64,000 nt of DNA from Flagellimonas pacifica (GCF_900215465.1 NZ_OBEH01000003.1:372001-436000), one strand, 5' to 3'; shown: positions 34,339-43,841, counted from the stretch's first letter. Translations and numbers: made by a program. Notes: generated by a model not told the origin, from the letters alone.

Positions 34339-36738
34339 TTAGAATTTAAAATTATAGGTAACTGATGGGACTATTCCAAAAATTGCGGTACGGGTTGCTT
34401 CGTTGGCTCCAGTCTCAAAGTTTTGACCGAACGAAATGGAGGCAGCATTTTTTCGATTGAAAACATTATAGATTCCAAATACCCATTCGCCTTTCCATTT
34501 TTTATCAGGTCTCCTGTTTGGCTTGTATGTGGCTGAAACATCCAATCTATAGTAAGCGGGTAGCCTATCTGCATTACGGTCCGAGTAAGAGGCAATGGAT
34601 ATGCCTTCGTACTCATATTGCCCATTTGGATACGTTACCGGTCTACCGGTCTGGAAAATGGCATTGGCACCAAAACTCCACTTTTCATTAAATTGATAAG
34701 CTCCGGTCACTGAAATATCATGGGTTCTATCATGTGGGGTGTTGTACCAACTCCCGTTATTGATTCCAGGCCCGCCGGCATTACCTCCAAAAGTTCGCTG
34801 CTCAGATTTTGACAATGTGTACGAAATCCAACCTGTAAAAGGGCCTTCATTTTTTCTGAGCAAGAGCTCAAGACCGTAAGCTCTTGATTCTCCATTTAGA
34901 ATTTCCCGTTCAATGGTATTGTTGCCGATCAAATCAGAACCATCAATGTAGTCAATACGATTATCTACAGTTTTGTAGTAGGCCTCAACCTCCATTGAAT
35001 ACATTTTATCCTTGAAGTTTCTAAAATACCCAAGGGCATATTGATCCGATAATTGCGGTTTGATATATTTTCCACTGGGAGTCCAAACATCTAGTGGAGT
35101 AACCGAAGAGGTGTTTGATAATAGATGGATGTATTGTGCCGCTCTTGAATACCCTAGTTTTACAGATGAGTAATCGTTGAGTTGATAGGCGAGGGAAAGA
35201 CGTGGTTCAAAATTACTGAACTTTTTGATGCTCTCACTTTTCTTATAAATGGTTTCACTAATGGGATCCGTTCTTTGATAAAAACGTAAAGTTGAATTGT
35301 ATACCAAAGGTTGATCGTTTGCATATTCAGAAAGGGGTTGTCCGCCCATTCTATTAAAGTGACTAAACCTTAAACCATATTGGGCGGTCAATCTGTCCGT
35401 TAATTTATGCTCTGCATTTATATAAGCAGCACTTTCAAGTGCTCGCTTTTGATCAAGCTGCAATTCATTTATGGAGGAGTTTGGCCCGGTAGGTTTAATC
35501 TGTCCTGGGTCAAACTCATATTTTATCGTACTTACCCCAAAGTCGAGCTTAAAAGCATCACTGAAATAATATTTCAAGTCATATTTGGCATTATAATTTT
35601 TGATGGATGAAATCCAATCAAACTCAAAATCTTCTATCCCCAGTTCATAATCATACTTACTGTAAATAAGGGATAGGTTAGAGAATAGCCTGTCATTAAA
35701 AATATGGTTCCATCTTAAATTACCAGAGGCATTTCCATAACTACTGCTGAATGAACCGTCAAAATCAAAAACATCCCTTCCAAAGTATCCCGAAAGGAAT
35801 AATTTGTTGTTTTTATTGAGGCTATAATTGGTTTTAAGGTTTAGGTCATAAAAACTGACACTGTTCTTTTCTCCGGCCAGTTTTAAGAGTAAATGGGCGT
35901 AAGAACCTCTTCCGGCAACAAGAAAAGAGCCACGGTCATTAAACATAGGGCCTTCGGCGGCCAATCTGCTTGAAATTACTCCAACTCCCCCGGTCAATGC
36001 AAAGTTTTTACTGTTCCCATCTTTTTGTCTAACATCCAGTACGGAAGAAACGCGTCCACCAAATTTGGCTGGGATACCACCCTTATAAAGTTTAAGGTCC
36101 TTCACGGCATCTGCATTGAAAACTGAGAAAAAACCAAGCATATGAGAGGTGTTGTAGATAATGGCTTCATCTAAGAGTACAAGATTTTGGTCAACTGCAC
36201 CGCCTCTAACATGAAATCCACTTGATCCTTCACCGTTATTTGTAACCCCTGGCAAAATCTGTAACGATTTAATAACATCCACCTCGCCCAAAACAACGGG
36301 CATTTGTTTTACAGTTTTTATGTTGAGTTTGGAAACACTCATTTCGGGTTTTCTCAAGATGGCTCTTTCCGGTTCTTCGGCGGTAACCTCAACTTCATCG
36401 AGCATTGTTGAAAACTCTTCAATTTCTGTGTCAATTTTTTGATTTTGGTCCAACACCACTTGCATTGAAATCTCTTTGTAGCCCAAATGCGAGAAAACTA
36501 GAGTATAAGACCCTTTAGGCGCAGTTAGGGAATAGAAACCATATTCATTGGTAATGGCTCCAATGGTCGTTCCCTTTAAAAAGATAGAGGTTCCAAAAAG
36601 AGTTTCCCCGTTTATTTTGTCCGTCACATTTCCACTTATGGTAAAATTGTCTTGGGCATAGATTGCTGTTGATACTAACAAAAGACACAGTCCCATGAGC
36701 AATCGTATGGGTGTGTACCTTTCCTTTGTTTTTGTCAT
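34339..36738 (-). CDS. TonB-dependent receptor with carboxypeptidase-like N-terminal domain
   Basis: 799 residues. A signal peptide (RLLMGLCLLLVSTAIYAQ) is followed by a CarboxypepD_reg-like domain (about 30-110; FTISGNVTDKINGETLFGTSIF), a plug domain (about 125-240; FHVRGGAVDQNLVLLDEAII and LYKGGIPAKFGGRVSS) and the barrel, ending YNFKF with the expected C-terminal Phe. It is a full-length homologue of the truncated receptor at the left edge: the plug motifs align closely. It forms a two-gene operon with the DUF4249 lipoprotein. The ligand is unknown. Confidence 0.94.
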   Translation of the reverse strand: MTKTKERYTPIRLLMGLCLLLVSTAIYAQDNFTISGNVTDKINGETLFGTSIFLKGTTIGAITNEYGFYSLTAPKGSYTLVFSHLGYKEISMQVVLDQNQKIDTEIEEFSTMLDEVEVTAEEPERAILRKPEMSVSKLNIKTVKQMPVVLGEVDVIKSLQILPGVTNNGEGSSGFHVRGGAVDQNLVLLDEAIIYNTSHMLGFFSVFNADAVKDLKLYKGGIPAKFGGRVSSVLDVRQKDGNSKNFALTGGVGVISSRLAAEGPMFNDRGSFLVAGRGSYAHLLLKLAGEKNSVSFYDLNLKTNYSLNKNNKLFLSGYFGRDVFDFDGSFSSSYGNASGNLRWNHIFNDRLFSNLSLIYSKYDYELGIEDFEFDWISSIKNYNAKYDLKYYFSDAFKLDFGVSTIKYEFDPGQIKPTGPNSSINELQLDQKRALESAAYINAEHKLTDRLTAQYGLRFSHFNRMGGQPLSEYANDQPLVYNSTLRFYQRTDPISETIYKKSESIKKFSNFEPRLSLAYQLNDYSSVKLGYSRAAQYIHLLSNTSSVTPLDVWTPSGKYIKPQLSDQYALGYFRNFKDKMYSMEVEAYYKTVDNRIDYIDGSDLIGNNTIEREILNGESRAYGLELLLRKNEGPFTGWISYTLSKSEQRTFGGNAGGPGINNGSWYNTPHDRTHDISVTGAYQFNEKWSFGANAIFQTGRPVTYPNGQYEYEGISIASYSDRNADRLPAYYRLDVSATYKPNRRPDKKWKGEWVFGIYNVFNRKNAASISFGQNFETGANEATRTAIFGIVPSVTYNFKF

Positions 36739-37010
36739 TTGTTTTTTGATTTTAAGATTAAGACCAAACCGTTCTTTGATTTGTTCGAGCTAATGACATT
36801 GGAAAAAAGGAAAGGTTGCATCAAACCAAAAAGAAATTAACCAATTGATGATTTTTAACTTAATATTGGGATTGACTTAAAGGTGTTGGGCATATTAAAG
36901 TCATTGAAAAATAGGTGTTCATGTGGACTGGAATGTTGTTTAGCTAAGAATGGCGCATTGAGCAAAAAAGATTATTTAAATTCATATCTGATAACTCAAA
37001 AAATAATAAA

Positions 37011-38150
37011 ATGAACAAATTTCTTCTAGTAGCGTCCATGGCGATACTGTTGACTTCCTGTAAATCCAAAAATTCTGAAAGCACAATATCAGTAGATAAA
37101 AAACACAAGATTCCAGTTTATGCATGGATGGGTGGGCCCGGTGAAGCGACAGATGAAGAATTGGCAGCACAATTTGAAGATCTTAAGAAAAAAGGGATAG
37201 ACGGACTTATGTACAATGGAGGCCATGATCCAGAAACATACAGGAGAGTTGGAAAGTTTGTGAAAAATGCCGGGATGGAATTTCATACCTGGATACCGAC
37301 CATGGTTCAAGGAGAGAATCCTAAACTTGAAAAGGAATGGTATGCCGTTAACAGAAATGGCGAATCTGCCTTTGAAAAGCCCGCGTATGTGGATTATTAT
37401 AAATTTTTGTGCCCAAGCAAAGAAGGAACGTATAATTTTTTGGCTGAACTATACGGGAATGTAGCTGAAGTAAAGGAGGTAGACGGTATTCATTTGGATT
37501 ACATCCGTTTCCCAGATGTTATTTTAGCTCCTGGGTTATGGGATAAATACGGTCTGGTCATGGATAAAGAATATGCTCCGTACGATTATTGCTATTGCGA
37601 TGACTGCACTTCTGATTTTAAAGAACAGACCGGTATAGATATTAAAGCCGTAGAAGATGCAACGCAGGTAGCAGAATGGAAACAGTTTAGATATGACCTT
37701 ATTACCAATATGGTAGGTAGATTGGCTGATGTAGTACACGCAAAAGGGAAAAAAATAAATGCAGCTGTTTTCCCAGGACCATCCATTTCAAAAAAATTGG
37801 TAAGACAGGAATGGAACAAATGGAACCTTGATGCCGTGTATCCAATGAATTATAATGACTTTTATCTGGAAGGACCAGAATGGGTGGGCAAAATTGTTAA
37901 GGAAGAAGTAACTGCAGGAAAAGCAGGAGTTCCTATTTATAGTGGTTTGTTTATCTGCCCAAAACCAGAAAAGAAAGGAAATGAGAAAGATCCAGAAAAC
38001 CACGGTCTTCTGCCAGAAGAAATTGGAGAGGCTATTGCTGGGTCAATGCGAAATGGCGCAAACGGAATATGTCTTTTTACCCCGGGTAGAATGACAGATG
38101 CCCATTGGAAGGCTTTTGAAGAAGCTATATATGCAGATTATAGTAAATAG
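37011..38150 (+). CDS. Glycoside-hydrolase-like lipoprotein (GHL10/family 10-like TIM barrel)
   Basis: 379 residues. Lipoprotein signal ending MAILLTSC. The mature part reads as a TIM barrel: IPVYAWMGGPGEATDEEL, GIDGLMYNGGHDPETYRRVG, GMEFHTWIPTMVQG, VDGIHLDYIRFPD (strand with Asp and Arg typical of GHL10/DUF187 proteins), INAAVFPGPS and LDAVYPMNYNDFY. Such proteins are predicted to act on polysaccharides but the substrate is not known. A CYCDDC cysteine cluster (near residue 200) is unusual and may bind metal or form disulfides. It is monocistronic with a terminator and divergent from the TonB/DUF4249 operon. Confidence 0.75.
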   Translation: MNKFLLVASMAILLTSCKSKNSESTISVDKKHKIPVYAWMGGPGEATDEELAAQFEDLKKKGIDGLMYNGGHDPETYRRVGKFVKNAGMEFHTWIPTMVQGENPKLEKEWYAVNRNGESAFEKPAYVDYYKFLCPSKEGTYNFLAELYGNVAEVKEVDGIHLDYIRFPDVILAPGLWDKYGLVMDKEYAPYDYCYCDDCTSDFKEQTGIDIKAVEDATQVAEWKQFRYDLITNMVGRLADVVHAKGKKINAAVFPGPSISKKLVRQEWNKWNLDAVYPMNYNDFYLEGPEWVGKIVKEEVTAGKAGVPIYSGLFICPKPEKKGNEKDPENHGLLPEEIGEAIAGSMRNGANGICLFTPGRMTDAHWKAFEEAIYADYSK

Positions 38151-38169
38151 CTATCTGAGTTAATAGCTG

Positions 38170-38206
38170 AAGCCCGATGACCATTAGGTTATTGGGCTTT
38201 CTTTTT
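38170..38206 (+). terminator. Rho-independent terminator
   Basis: AAGCCCGAT (38170-38178) pairs with ATTGGGCTT (38191-38199, one G-T pair), followed by TCTTTTT. Confidence 0.8.
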
Positions 38207-38310
38207 GCTATACAACTCATCCCGTAAAAATTACAGTTCGGTAATTCTTTTTATTAAGAAGCTCGTGGCATGGGCATCTTTGTGGTGTAATAATCAGAAA
38301 ACGAACAGTT

Positions 38311-38934
38311 ATGCAAACTTTAGCCAAAATTTTAGTACTATTATTTGTAGGAGTCCTTAGCGCTCAGGATCAATACACCAAAGGAATGGAAAAGGCGTTT
38401 CAGCTTTGGGGAGATCAAAAGCCGGTAGAAGCCGCCAATCTTTTTGAGCGTATTGCCATGGCGGAACAAGACAATTGGTTACCGCATTACTATGTGGCCC
38501 AAATAAACACCATATCCTCTTTTGGTGAAAAAGACTTGGAAATTCTATCCAGGCAATTGGAAAAAGCAAAAGAGTTTTTAGATATGGCCAAAGCGATTTC
38601 CCCGAACAATCCTGAGATTTTAGTACAAGAAGCCATGATGAATACGGCATGGATTGCATTTGATGGAGCAACCTACGGTATGACATTATCAGGAAAAAAC
38701 ACACAATTATATCAAAAAGCGTTGGAATTGGCACCTGAAAATCCCAGGGTAGTTTTTTCAAAAGCAGAATGGGATATGGGGTCTGCTAGGTATTTTGGAA
38801 AAGATACCGCTCCATATTGCAAAGATGTGGAAAGGGCTTTGGAACTTTTTGCTAATTTTAGCAACGATACTCCATTCTATCCTTCTTGGGGAAAAGAAAG
38901 AGCTCAACAAGTAATAGAGCAATGTAAGTCATAA
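38311..38934 (+). CDS. Exported TPR-like protein
   Basis: 207 residues with a signal peptide (MQTLAKILVLLFVGVLSAQ). The mature part is helical with TPR-like repeats: KAFQLWGDQKPVEAANLFERIA, LEKAKEFLDMAKAISPNNPEILV and LYQKALELAPENPRVVF. It is predicted periplasmic. It ends 2 bases before the LytS-type kinase and is the first gene of that sensory operon, so it may be the periplasmic partner or input of the kinase. No family name can be assigned. Confidence 0.75.
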   Translation: MQTLAKILVLLFVGVLSAQDQYTKGMEKAFQLWGDQKPVEAANLFERIAMAEQDNWLPHYYVAQINTISSFGEKDLEILSRQLEKAKEFLDMAKAISPNNPEILVQEAMMNTAWIAFDGATYGMTLSGKNTQLYQKALELAPENPRVVFSKAEWDMGSARYFGKDTAPYCKDVERALELFANFSNDTPFYPSWGKERAQQVIEQCKS

Positions 38935-38936
38935 TT

Positions 38937-40259
38937 ATGCAAAATCTCATTAGGGTTGTCAAACTTTCTTTACTGATAACTGTTGTGGTCGCCATCCTAA
39001 GTATTTTTATATTTGGGGATAGTGATTACTCCTTTGATGGCATAATCAGAAATATTATTATCAGCTTTATCTTCTCGTTTGGTTTAACAGCGGTAAATTC
39101 ATATTACCACGATTGGATGAACATTCGATATTCTTGGGAAAAAAGCCCCAAAAAGCGTCTATGGTACGGTGCTATCGGATCCTTTTTACTTACCATTGTC
39201 ACTTTTGGCATACTTAGGTACATAATTTATTTTTACTACACAGGCCAGTCATTTTTTGAGTTTTTCAGCAAGGAGAAACCAGACTCCTATATCGTGGCAA
39301 TTGTAATTACGGTTATAGCCTCACTTTTTACGCATGCCTTTTATTTTTATAGGGCTTTGCAAAAGAAAGAGGTTAAAAAGCAAAAAATAATTGCTGGAAC
39401 TGCTTCAGCTAGGTTCGATGCCCTTAAAAATCAACTGGACCCCCATTTTTTATTCAATAGCCTTAATGTGCTAACAAGCCTTATAGAGGAGGACCCCAAC
39501 CAAGCACAAAAATTCACTACATCGCTTTCTAAAGTATACCGATATGTTCTTGAACAGAAGAACAAAGATTTGGTTCCTGTTGATGAGGAACTCAATTTTG
39601 CCCGAACCTATGTAAGACTTTTAAAAATGAGGTTTGAGGACAGTATTGTCTTCGAAATCCCTGAAAGGTCAAGCATGCCAGAAGCTAAGATAGTCCCACT
39701 ATCGCTTCAGTTACTATTAGAAAATGCTGTGAAGCACAATATCGTGACGGCTTCAAAGCCATTGAACCTAAAGGTTAAAGAAGAGAATGGTATGCTGGTG
39801 GTTTGCAATAACCTACAAGAGAAGCAAGTAGTGAAAAAGAGCAGTGGGGTAGGGCTTCAGAATATTAGACAGCGTTATGATATACTTACAGATAGAGAAG
39901 TTGTGATAGCTAAAACCAAATCTGAATTCAGTGTTGGCATTCCCATGCTTACAAAGCAAGTTTCTGTTATGGAGTCCCAAGCAAGTTTTATAGCGGAGAA
40001 AAGATATTTAAAGGCTAAGGAAAGAGTAAAGAGCATAAAGGAATTCTATTCCAATTTAACTGCATATTGCTTTGTAATCCCTTTCTTATGGTGGTTAAAT
40101 TTTAGGACCACAGATTTTTTATGGGCGTTTTTCCCTACTCTGGGTTGGGGTTTTGGTGTTATAGCTCATGGGATGGAAGCTTATGGCTATAATCCACTTT
40201 GGGGCAAGAAATGGGAGGAAAGAAAAATCCAAGAACTTATGGATAATGAAGATTTTTAG
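38937..40259 (+). CDS. LytS-type histidine kinase with C-terminal 2TM domain
   Basis: 440 residues. Four N-terminal membrane helices (about 5-140) precede a LytS/YehU-type kinase: the His_kinase motif LKNQLDPHFLFNSLNVLTSL (His near 170) and an ATPase part with LQLLLENAVKHNI and SSGVGLQNIRQRYDIL. After the catalytic domain, residues about 352-440 form a 2TM domain (KRYLKAKERVKSIKEFYSNL, two helices, then NPLWGKKWEERKIQELM). That domain is repeated as four stand-alone proteins directly downstream. The partner regulator is the LytTR protein at 41741. A 2TM domain after the ATPase places the kinase core between two membrane segments. Confidence 0.9.
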   Translation: MQNLIRVVKLSLLITVVVAILSIFIFGDSDYSFDGIIRNIIISFIFSFGLTAVNSYYHDWMNIRYSWEKSPKKRLWYGAIGSFLLTIVTFGILRYIIYFYYTGQSFFEFFSKEKPDSYIVAIVITVIASLFTHAFYFYRALQKKEVKKQKIIAGTASARFDALKNQLDPHFLFNSLNVLTSLIEEDPNQAQKFTTSLSKVYRYVLEQKNKDLVPVDEELNFARTYVRLLKMRFEDSIVFEIPERSSMPEAKIVPLSLQLLLENAVKHNIVTASKPLNLKVKEENGMLVVCNNLQEKQVVKKSSGVGLQNIRQRYDILTDREVVIAKTKSEFSVGIPMLTKQVSVMESQASFIAEKRYLKAKERVKSIKEFYSNLTAYCFVIPFLWWLNFRTTDFLWAFFPTLGWGFGVIAHGMEAYGYNPLWGKKWEERKIQELMDNEDF

Positions 40260-40382
40260 TGTAGTCCAGACTTCCAGTAACAGTTCATCCTTATAAAACA
40301 ACAATTCACGAACCCTTTTTTTTCTTCTCCTTAGTTTTTAAGGAATTTTGAGATGTAATTGAGAACATCCAAAACAGACAAT

Positions 40383-40661
40383 ATGGAAGCACATAGCGAA
40401 TACAAGTATCAAAGGGCAAAGGAAAGAGTAAAAGAACTCAAATGTTTTTATACAAATTTGCTGGCATATTGTTTAGTAATTCCTTTTTTGGCATATACCA
40501 ACTATAGTACCACAAACTTTATATGGTTTGTTTTTCCGGCATTTGGATGGGGACTAGGGTTATTGTTGCATGGAATGAAAGCTACCGGATACAACCCATT
40601 TTTAGGAAATAACTGGGAAGAACGTAAAATTCGAGAATTTATGGGCGACGATAAATTCTAA
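40383..40661 (+). CDS. 2TM domain protein 1
   Basis: 92 residues from ATG 40383 (40359 is TTG). One 2TM domain: KYQRAKERVKELKCFYTNLL, two hydrophobic helices (YCLVIPFLAYTNY; WFVFPAFGWGLGLLLHGM), then NPFLGNNWEERKIREFMGDD. It is nearest in sequence to the C-terminal domain of the kinase upstream, suggesting duplication of that segment. It is a small inner-membrane protein, function unknown, possibly a subunit or competitor of the kinase. It lies 120 bases after the kinase gene. Confidence 0.85.
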   Translation: MEAHSEYKYQRAKERVKELKCFYTNLLAYCLVIPFLAYTNYSTTNFIWFVFPAFGWGLGLLLHGMKATGYNPFLGNNWEERKIREFMGDDKF

Positions 40662-40700
40662 TGAATAAGTATATTTAATAATTGTCAAACACCAACCAAA

Positions 40701-41003
40701 ATGGAAAACTCTAATAAGGAAAGTAAATATTTAAGAGCCAAGGAAAGGGTAGACGAGCTAAAGAAGTTTTATGCCAATTTATGGTCTTATATTATGGTAA
40801 TATCGGCATTGGCATTGATTAATTATCTTACCAATGAATTTCGATACATGTGGTTTTTATGGGCAGCCTTTGGCTGGGGAATTGGAATAATATTTCATGC
40901 CGTTGGAACTTTTAACATGAATCCATTTTTCGGAAAAAACTGGGAAGAACGAAAGATCAAGGAACTTATGGATGAAGATGAGAACTCAAAAAAATGGAGG
41001 TAA
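40701..41003 (+). CDS. 2TM domain protein 2
   Basis: 100 residues. KYLRAKERVDELKKFYANLW, a first helix around YIMVISALALINYL, a second helix around WFLWAAFGWGIGIIFHAV, then NPFFGKNWEERKIKELMDED. The conserved Trp-Gly-Ile-Gly and the Gly-Lys-Asn-Trp-Glu-Glu-Arg block are kept. Its 3' end is immediately followed by the next paralogue. Helix lengths and the charged ends suggest both termini are cytoplasmic. Confidence 0.87.
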   Translation: MENSNKESKYLRAKERVDELKKFYANLWSYIMVISALALINYLTNEFRYMWFLWAAFGWGIGIIFHAVGTFNMNPFFGKNWEERKIKELMDEDENSKKWR

Positions 41004-41005
41004 TT

Positions 41006-41311
41006 ATGGAGCATTTTGATAACGGTAAATACAAAAGGGCCAAGAAACAAGTTGAAGAAATAAAGGGGTTTTACATCCACTTGACCATATACGTTGCAGT
41101 CAACACTTTCATATTGGTCAATATTTATAGGCATTCTGATAACTTTTGGGAATGGCCCCATTTTGTGACATTGGGAGCTTGGGGAATTGGATTGTTGTTC
41201 CATGCATCCAAAACGTTTGGTGTTAATCTTTTGTTTGGAAAAAATTGGGAAGAGCGTCAAATTCAAAAGTATATTGAAAAAGACAAGGAAGAAATGGGAA
41301 AATATAAGTGA
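41006..41311 (+). CDS. 2TM domain protein 3
   Basis: 101 residues from ATG 41006, preceded by GGAGG; an overlapping ATG at 40994 is less likely. Pattern: KYKRAKKQVEEIKGFYIHLT, helix YVAVNTFILVNIY, a short polar loop with FWEWPHF, helix LGAWGIGLLFHAS, then FGVNLLFGKNWEERQIQKYIEKD. The loop between the helices is longer and more aromatic than in proteins 1 and 2. It starts 2 bases after the previous stop, so translation is coupled. Confidence 0.85.
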   Translation: MEHFDNGKYKRAKKQVEEIKGFYIHLTIYVAVNTFILVNIYRHSDNFWEWPHFVTLGAWGIGLLFHASKTFGVNLLFGKNWEERQIQKYIEKDKEEMGKYK

Positions 41312-41357
41312 TGGAGAGGAAAGAATATATAAAGCCAAGTTTATCTAAGTAGGTGTC

Positions 41358-41687
41358 ATGAGGGATTCGGATAAGTACGAAAAGGCCAAAAAGAGGGTCA
41401 AAGAACTAAAAGGGTTTTACAACCACCTAAAAATCTTTATTATCGTCAATGGGGTGTTATATCTTCTGAAAAGTGGATGGTTGACTTCTTTTATGCCTAA
41501 AGGTTTTCCAACAGAATCGTATTATTTTGATTGGATACATAGCAATTTAATACTATGGGGATTGATAGTTGCGGTACATGCCCTAATCTTGTTTAGGCAT
41601 AAATTTCCATTCCTTAAGAAATGGGAAGAAAGACAGATTCAAAAATACATGGATCAAGACAGTGAAGAAAGTGGAAAATATAAATGA
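41358..41687 (+). CDS. 2TM domain protein 4
   Basis: 109 residues, the most divergent of the set. It has KYEKAKKRVKELKGFYNHLK and a first helix (IFIIVNGVLYLL), then a loop of about 30 residues (PKGFPTESYYFDWIHSN), a second helix (LILWGLIVAVHALILF) and KKWEERQIQKYMDQD. The HALILF end and the longer loop distinguish it from the others. It is the last 2TM gene before the LytTR regulator. Confidence 0.85.
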   Translation: MRDSDKYEKAKKRVKELKGFYNHLKIFIIVNGVLYLLKSGWLTSFMPKGFPTESYYFDWIHSNLILWGLIVAVHALILFRHKFPFLKKWEERQIQKYMDQDSEESGKYK

Positions 41688-41740
41688 ATACTACCAGATT
41701 GTAAACAAAGCCTAGTTTCAAACAATTAATCATTAAAAAA

Positions 41741-42496
41741 ATGAACGTTATAATTATAGAGGATGAGAAGCCGGCAGCAAGAAGATTGAACAGATTGCTA
41801 TCGGAACTTGATGTTTCGGTTTCTAAAATGTTGCATTCGGTAGAGGAATCTATTGATTGGTTCCAAAACAATCAACATCCTGACCTTATTTTCTTGGATA
41901 TCCAACTTTCAGATGGACTGTCATTTGAGATTTTTGATATTGTTGAGGTCAAAAGTGCCATTATTTTTACGACGGCTTATGATGAATATGCACTTCAGGC
42001 GTTCAAGTTAAACAGCATTGATTATTTGCTTAAACCTATTGATGATGAAGAACTCGAAAATGCCGTGAAAAAATATCAAAATTTCAAGAGCGAAAGTCAG
42101 AAAATATCAGTTGATTTTAACGACATAAAAAAGTTGCTGGTAAACCCCTTGGAAAGGGAATATAAAAAACGATTTACAGTTAAGGTCGGGCAACATTTGA
42201 AAATTATAAATGCTGATGATGTGGAATGTTTTTACAGTGAAAACAAAGGAACATATGCTGCAACGTTGGATGGTAGAAATTATTTGTTGGATACTACTTT
42301 AGAACAGTTGGAAGAGGAGCTTTCGCCCAAAGTTTTCTTTAGAGTGAGCAGAAAATTCTATGTGAACATAAAACATATAAACGATATCATTTCATACACC
42401 AATTCAAGACTTCAAATCAAGCTAAACCGCTTTTCTGAACAAGAAATCATAGTAAGTAGGGAGCGTGTGAAAGACTTTAAGTTATGGTTGGAATAA
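41741..42496 (+). CDS. LytTR-family response regulator
   Basis: 251 residues. A CheY-like receiver (1-120; MNVIIIEDEKPAARRL with the phosphoacceptor Asp53 in LIFLDIQLSDG, then TTAYDEYALQAFKLNSIDYLLKP) is joined to a LytTR DNA-binding domain (about 145-250; KRFTVKVGQHLKIINADDV and RVSRKFYVNIKHINDI). It is the expected partner of the LytS kinase at 38937 and is the last gene of the operon, followed by a hairpin terminator. Targets cannot be read from this window with confidence. Confidence 0.93.
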   Translation: MNVIIIEDEKPAARRLNRLLSELDVSVSKMLHSVEESIDWFQNNQHPDLIFLDIQLSDGLSFEIFDIVEVKSAIIFTTAYDEYALQAFKLNSIDYLLKPIDDEELENAVKKYQNFKSESQKISVDFNDIKKLLVNPLEREYKKRFTVKVGQHLKIINADDVECFYSENKGTYAATLDGRNYLLDTTLEQLEEELSPKVFFRVSRKFYVNIKHINDIISYTNSRLQIKLNRFSEQEIIVSRERVKDFKLWLE

Positions 42497-42537
42497 TTGT
42501 ATTCAAAATACTGGAAATAAAATAGATGAATTCATGT

Positions 42538-42574
42538 AAAAAGCACTATAAATAAAATTTATAGTGCTTTTTTT
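42538..42574. terminator. Bidirectional terminator
   Basis: AAAGCACTATAAAT (42540-42553) and ATTTATAGTGCTTT (42557-42570) form a 14-bp stem with T-tracts on both sides, serving the LytTR gene and the convergent LETM1-related gene. Confidence 0.85.
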
Positions 42575-42586
42575 AACTGTTTTTCG

Positions 42587-43777
42587 CTACTTTTCTTCAA
42601 TGCGATTGTCATCAAATGCAGAGGGTAACAACTTAGGGATTAATTTAATGAAAATTGGTAACAAAACTGCTCCTCCTGGCAACATGAAAATGGCTAAAGA
42701 AGGAATTGATTTAAAAACATCCAACAATTGGTTTTGTACTTTTTTCTTTTCATCAGGGCTTAATTCCTTTACAGTTGATTTGGATAAAAGGGAAAGTAAT
42801 TCTTTACTTTCGGTTAATTCTTTTTTTAACCTTTTGCTATTTCGTAGAATTAATTTACTCACATTTTTTGACATTCCTTCATAGAATTGAAAGGCTAAAT
42901 TTTTGTCATTTAAGTAAGCAACATCACCACTGTTTTTCTTGAAAAATATTTGAACATTTTTAAGTGTGGATTTTACTTCTTTTTTGGACATTTCCAGGTC
43001 CTCTCCCAGACCCAAAATAAAATCTTTTTCGGTAGGGTCTAATGCCTTGTCCTCCCAAATTGTTAAACAGGCCATATCCATAAAATAGTCCTTTTCACAT
43101 TTTGTGAATTTCTGTTTTAGAAGGTCCCGATAAGAACCATCAAAATTTGCTTCATCGGAATTCACATAAGTAAGGGAAGAATCCAAAAGTTGTATCAATC
43201 TGGTGTCCCTTTTGTCAACATCTTTAGAATTAAGTGCATGGTAGGCAATATTCATTGTTGCATATTCCAACAATTGTGCATGTTTCATTATTGGGTAATA
43301 TCCCTGTAAATAGGTCCTAAAAATAAGAACATCCACATATAGAAGGGAGTTGGTCAAACTATTGCCAAATGCCCTGTTGAATGTGTTTCCTCCTAAGTAA
43401 ATTCTGGAATCTATTAATTTTTCTAATTGAGACTCTGTGTGTTTTCCACTTAGAATTTTACTTAAAAAAGATATTTTGCCAACCTCCAAGGATTGGTAAT
43501 AATTGAAAACAGTGTTAACAAAGGTTTCAAAATCTGTTCCTCCTTTTTCAAATCTATAGGTAAAGTAAAGTGCGGTAAGTAGGTTTATTTTTGCAATTTC
43601 ATCTTCCGTCAACGTATGTTCGGCATCAATGAAATCTGAAACATTTAGGTGAATACCATAAACAAATCCATTCTTTTTTAATTCGTGGTATAGGCTTTCA
43701 AAATTTGGGAACAGTAAATCTTCATTTTTGACAAGATGCCCAAATTTGTTGATCCAGCCGGAAGAAGAGGGGTTCAT
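42587..43777 (-). CDS. LETM1-related biofilm-associated protein
   Basis: 396 residues, no signal peptide. The C-terminal part (VKELSPDEKKKVQNQLLDVF, then SIPSLAIFMLPGGAVLLPIF with KLLPSAF) resembles the LETM1 ribosome-binding-like domain, with one hydrophobic segment. The N-terminal 280 residues are helical (GWINKFGHLVKNEDLLFP; YFMDMACLTIWEDKALDPTEKDFILG, a TerB-like helical pattern). Flavobacterial relatives are annotated as LETM1-related biofilm-associated proteins; their mechanism is not known. It is followed on the minus strand by the shared terminator, and an MscS-like gene lies just upstream. Confidence 0.78.
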   Translation of the reverse strand: MNPSSSGWINKFGHLVKNEDLLFPNFESLYHELKKNGFVYGIHLNVSDFIDAEHTLTEDEIAKINLLTALYFTYRFEKGGTDFETFVNTVFNYYQSLEVGKISFLSKILSGKHTESQLEKLIDSRIYLGGNTFNRAFGNSLTNSLLYVDVLIFRTYLQGYYPIMKHAQLLEYATMNIAYHALNSKDVDKRDTRLIQLLDSSLTYVNSDEANFDGSYRDLLKQKFTKCEKDYFMDMACLTIWEDKALDPTEKDFILGLGEDLEMSKKEVKSTLKNVQIFFKKNSGDVAYLNDKNLAFQFYEGMSKNVSKLILRNSKRLKKELTESKELLSLLSKSTVKELSPDEKKKVQNQLLDVFKSIPSLAIFMLPGGAVLLPIFIKLIPKLLPSAFDDNRIEEK

Positions 43778-43841
43778 TAGGTTAACATTTATCGCTCAAA
43801 ATAACACAAATTATGGGACTTTTCTACGTGTATAATCTGTA

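Noticed and set aside
38230..40290. LytTR-like half sites (ACAGTTCGG near 38234, ACAGTTCAT near 40278)
   Set aside because: LytTR regulators need two half-sites about 12 bp apart; these are isolated and expected by chance.
40895..41338. 147-codon minus-strand open frame across two 2TM genes
   Set aside because: The plus-strand genes carry the conserved 2TM signature; the antisense frame has no family resemblance.
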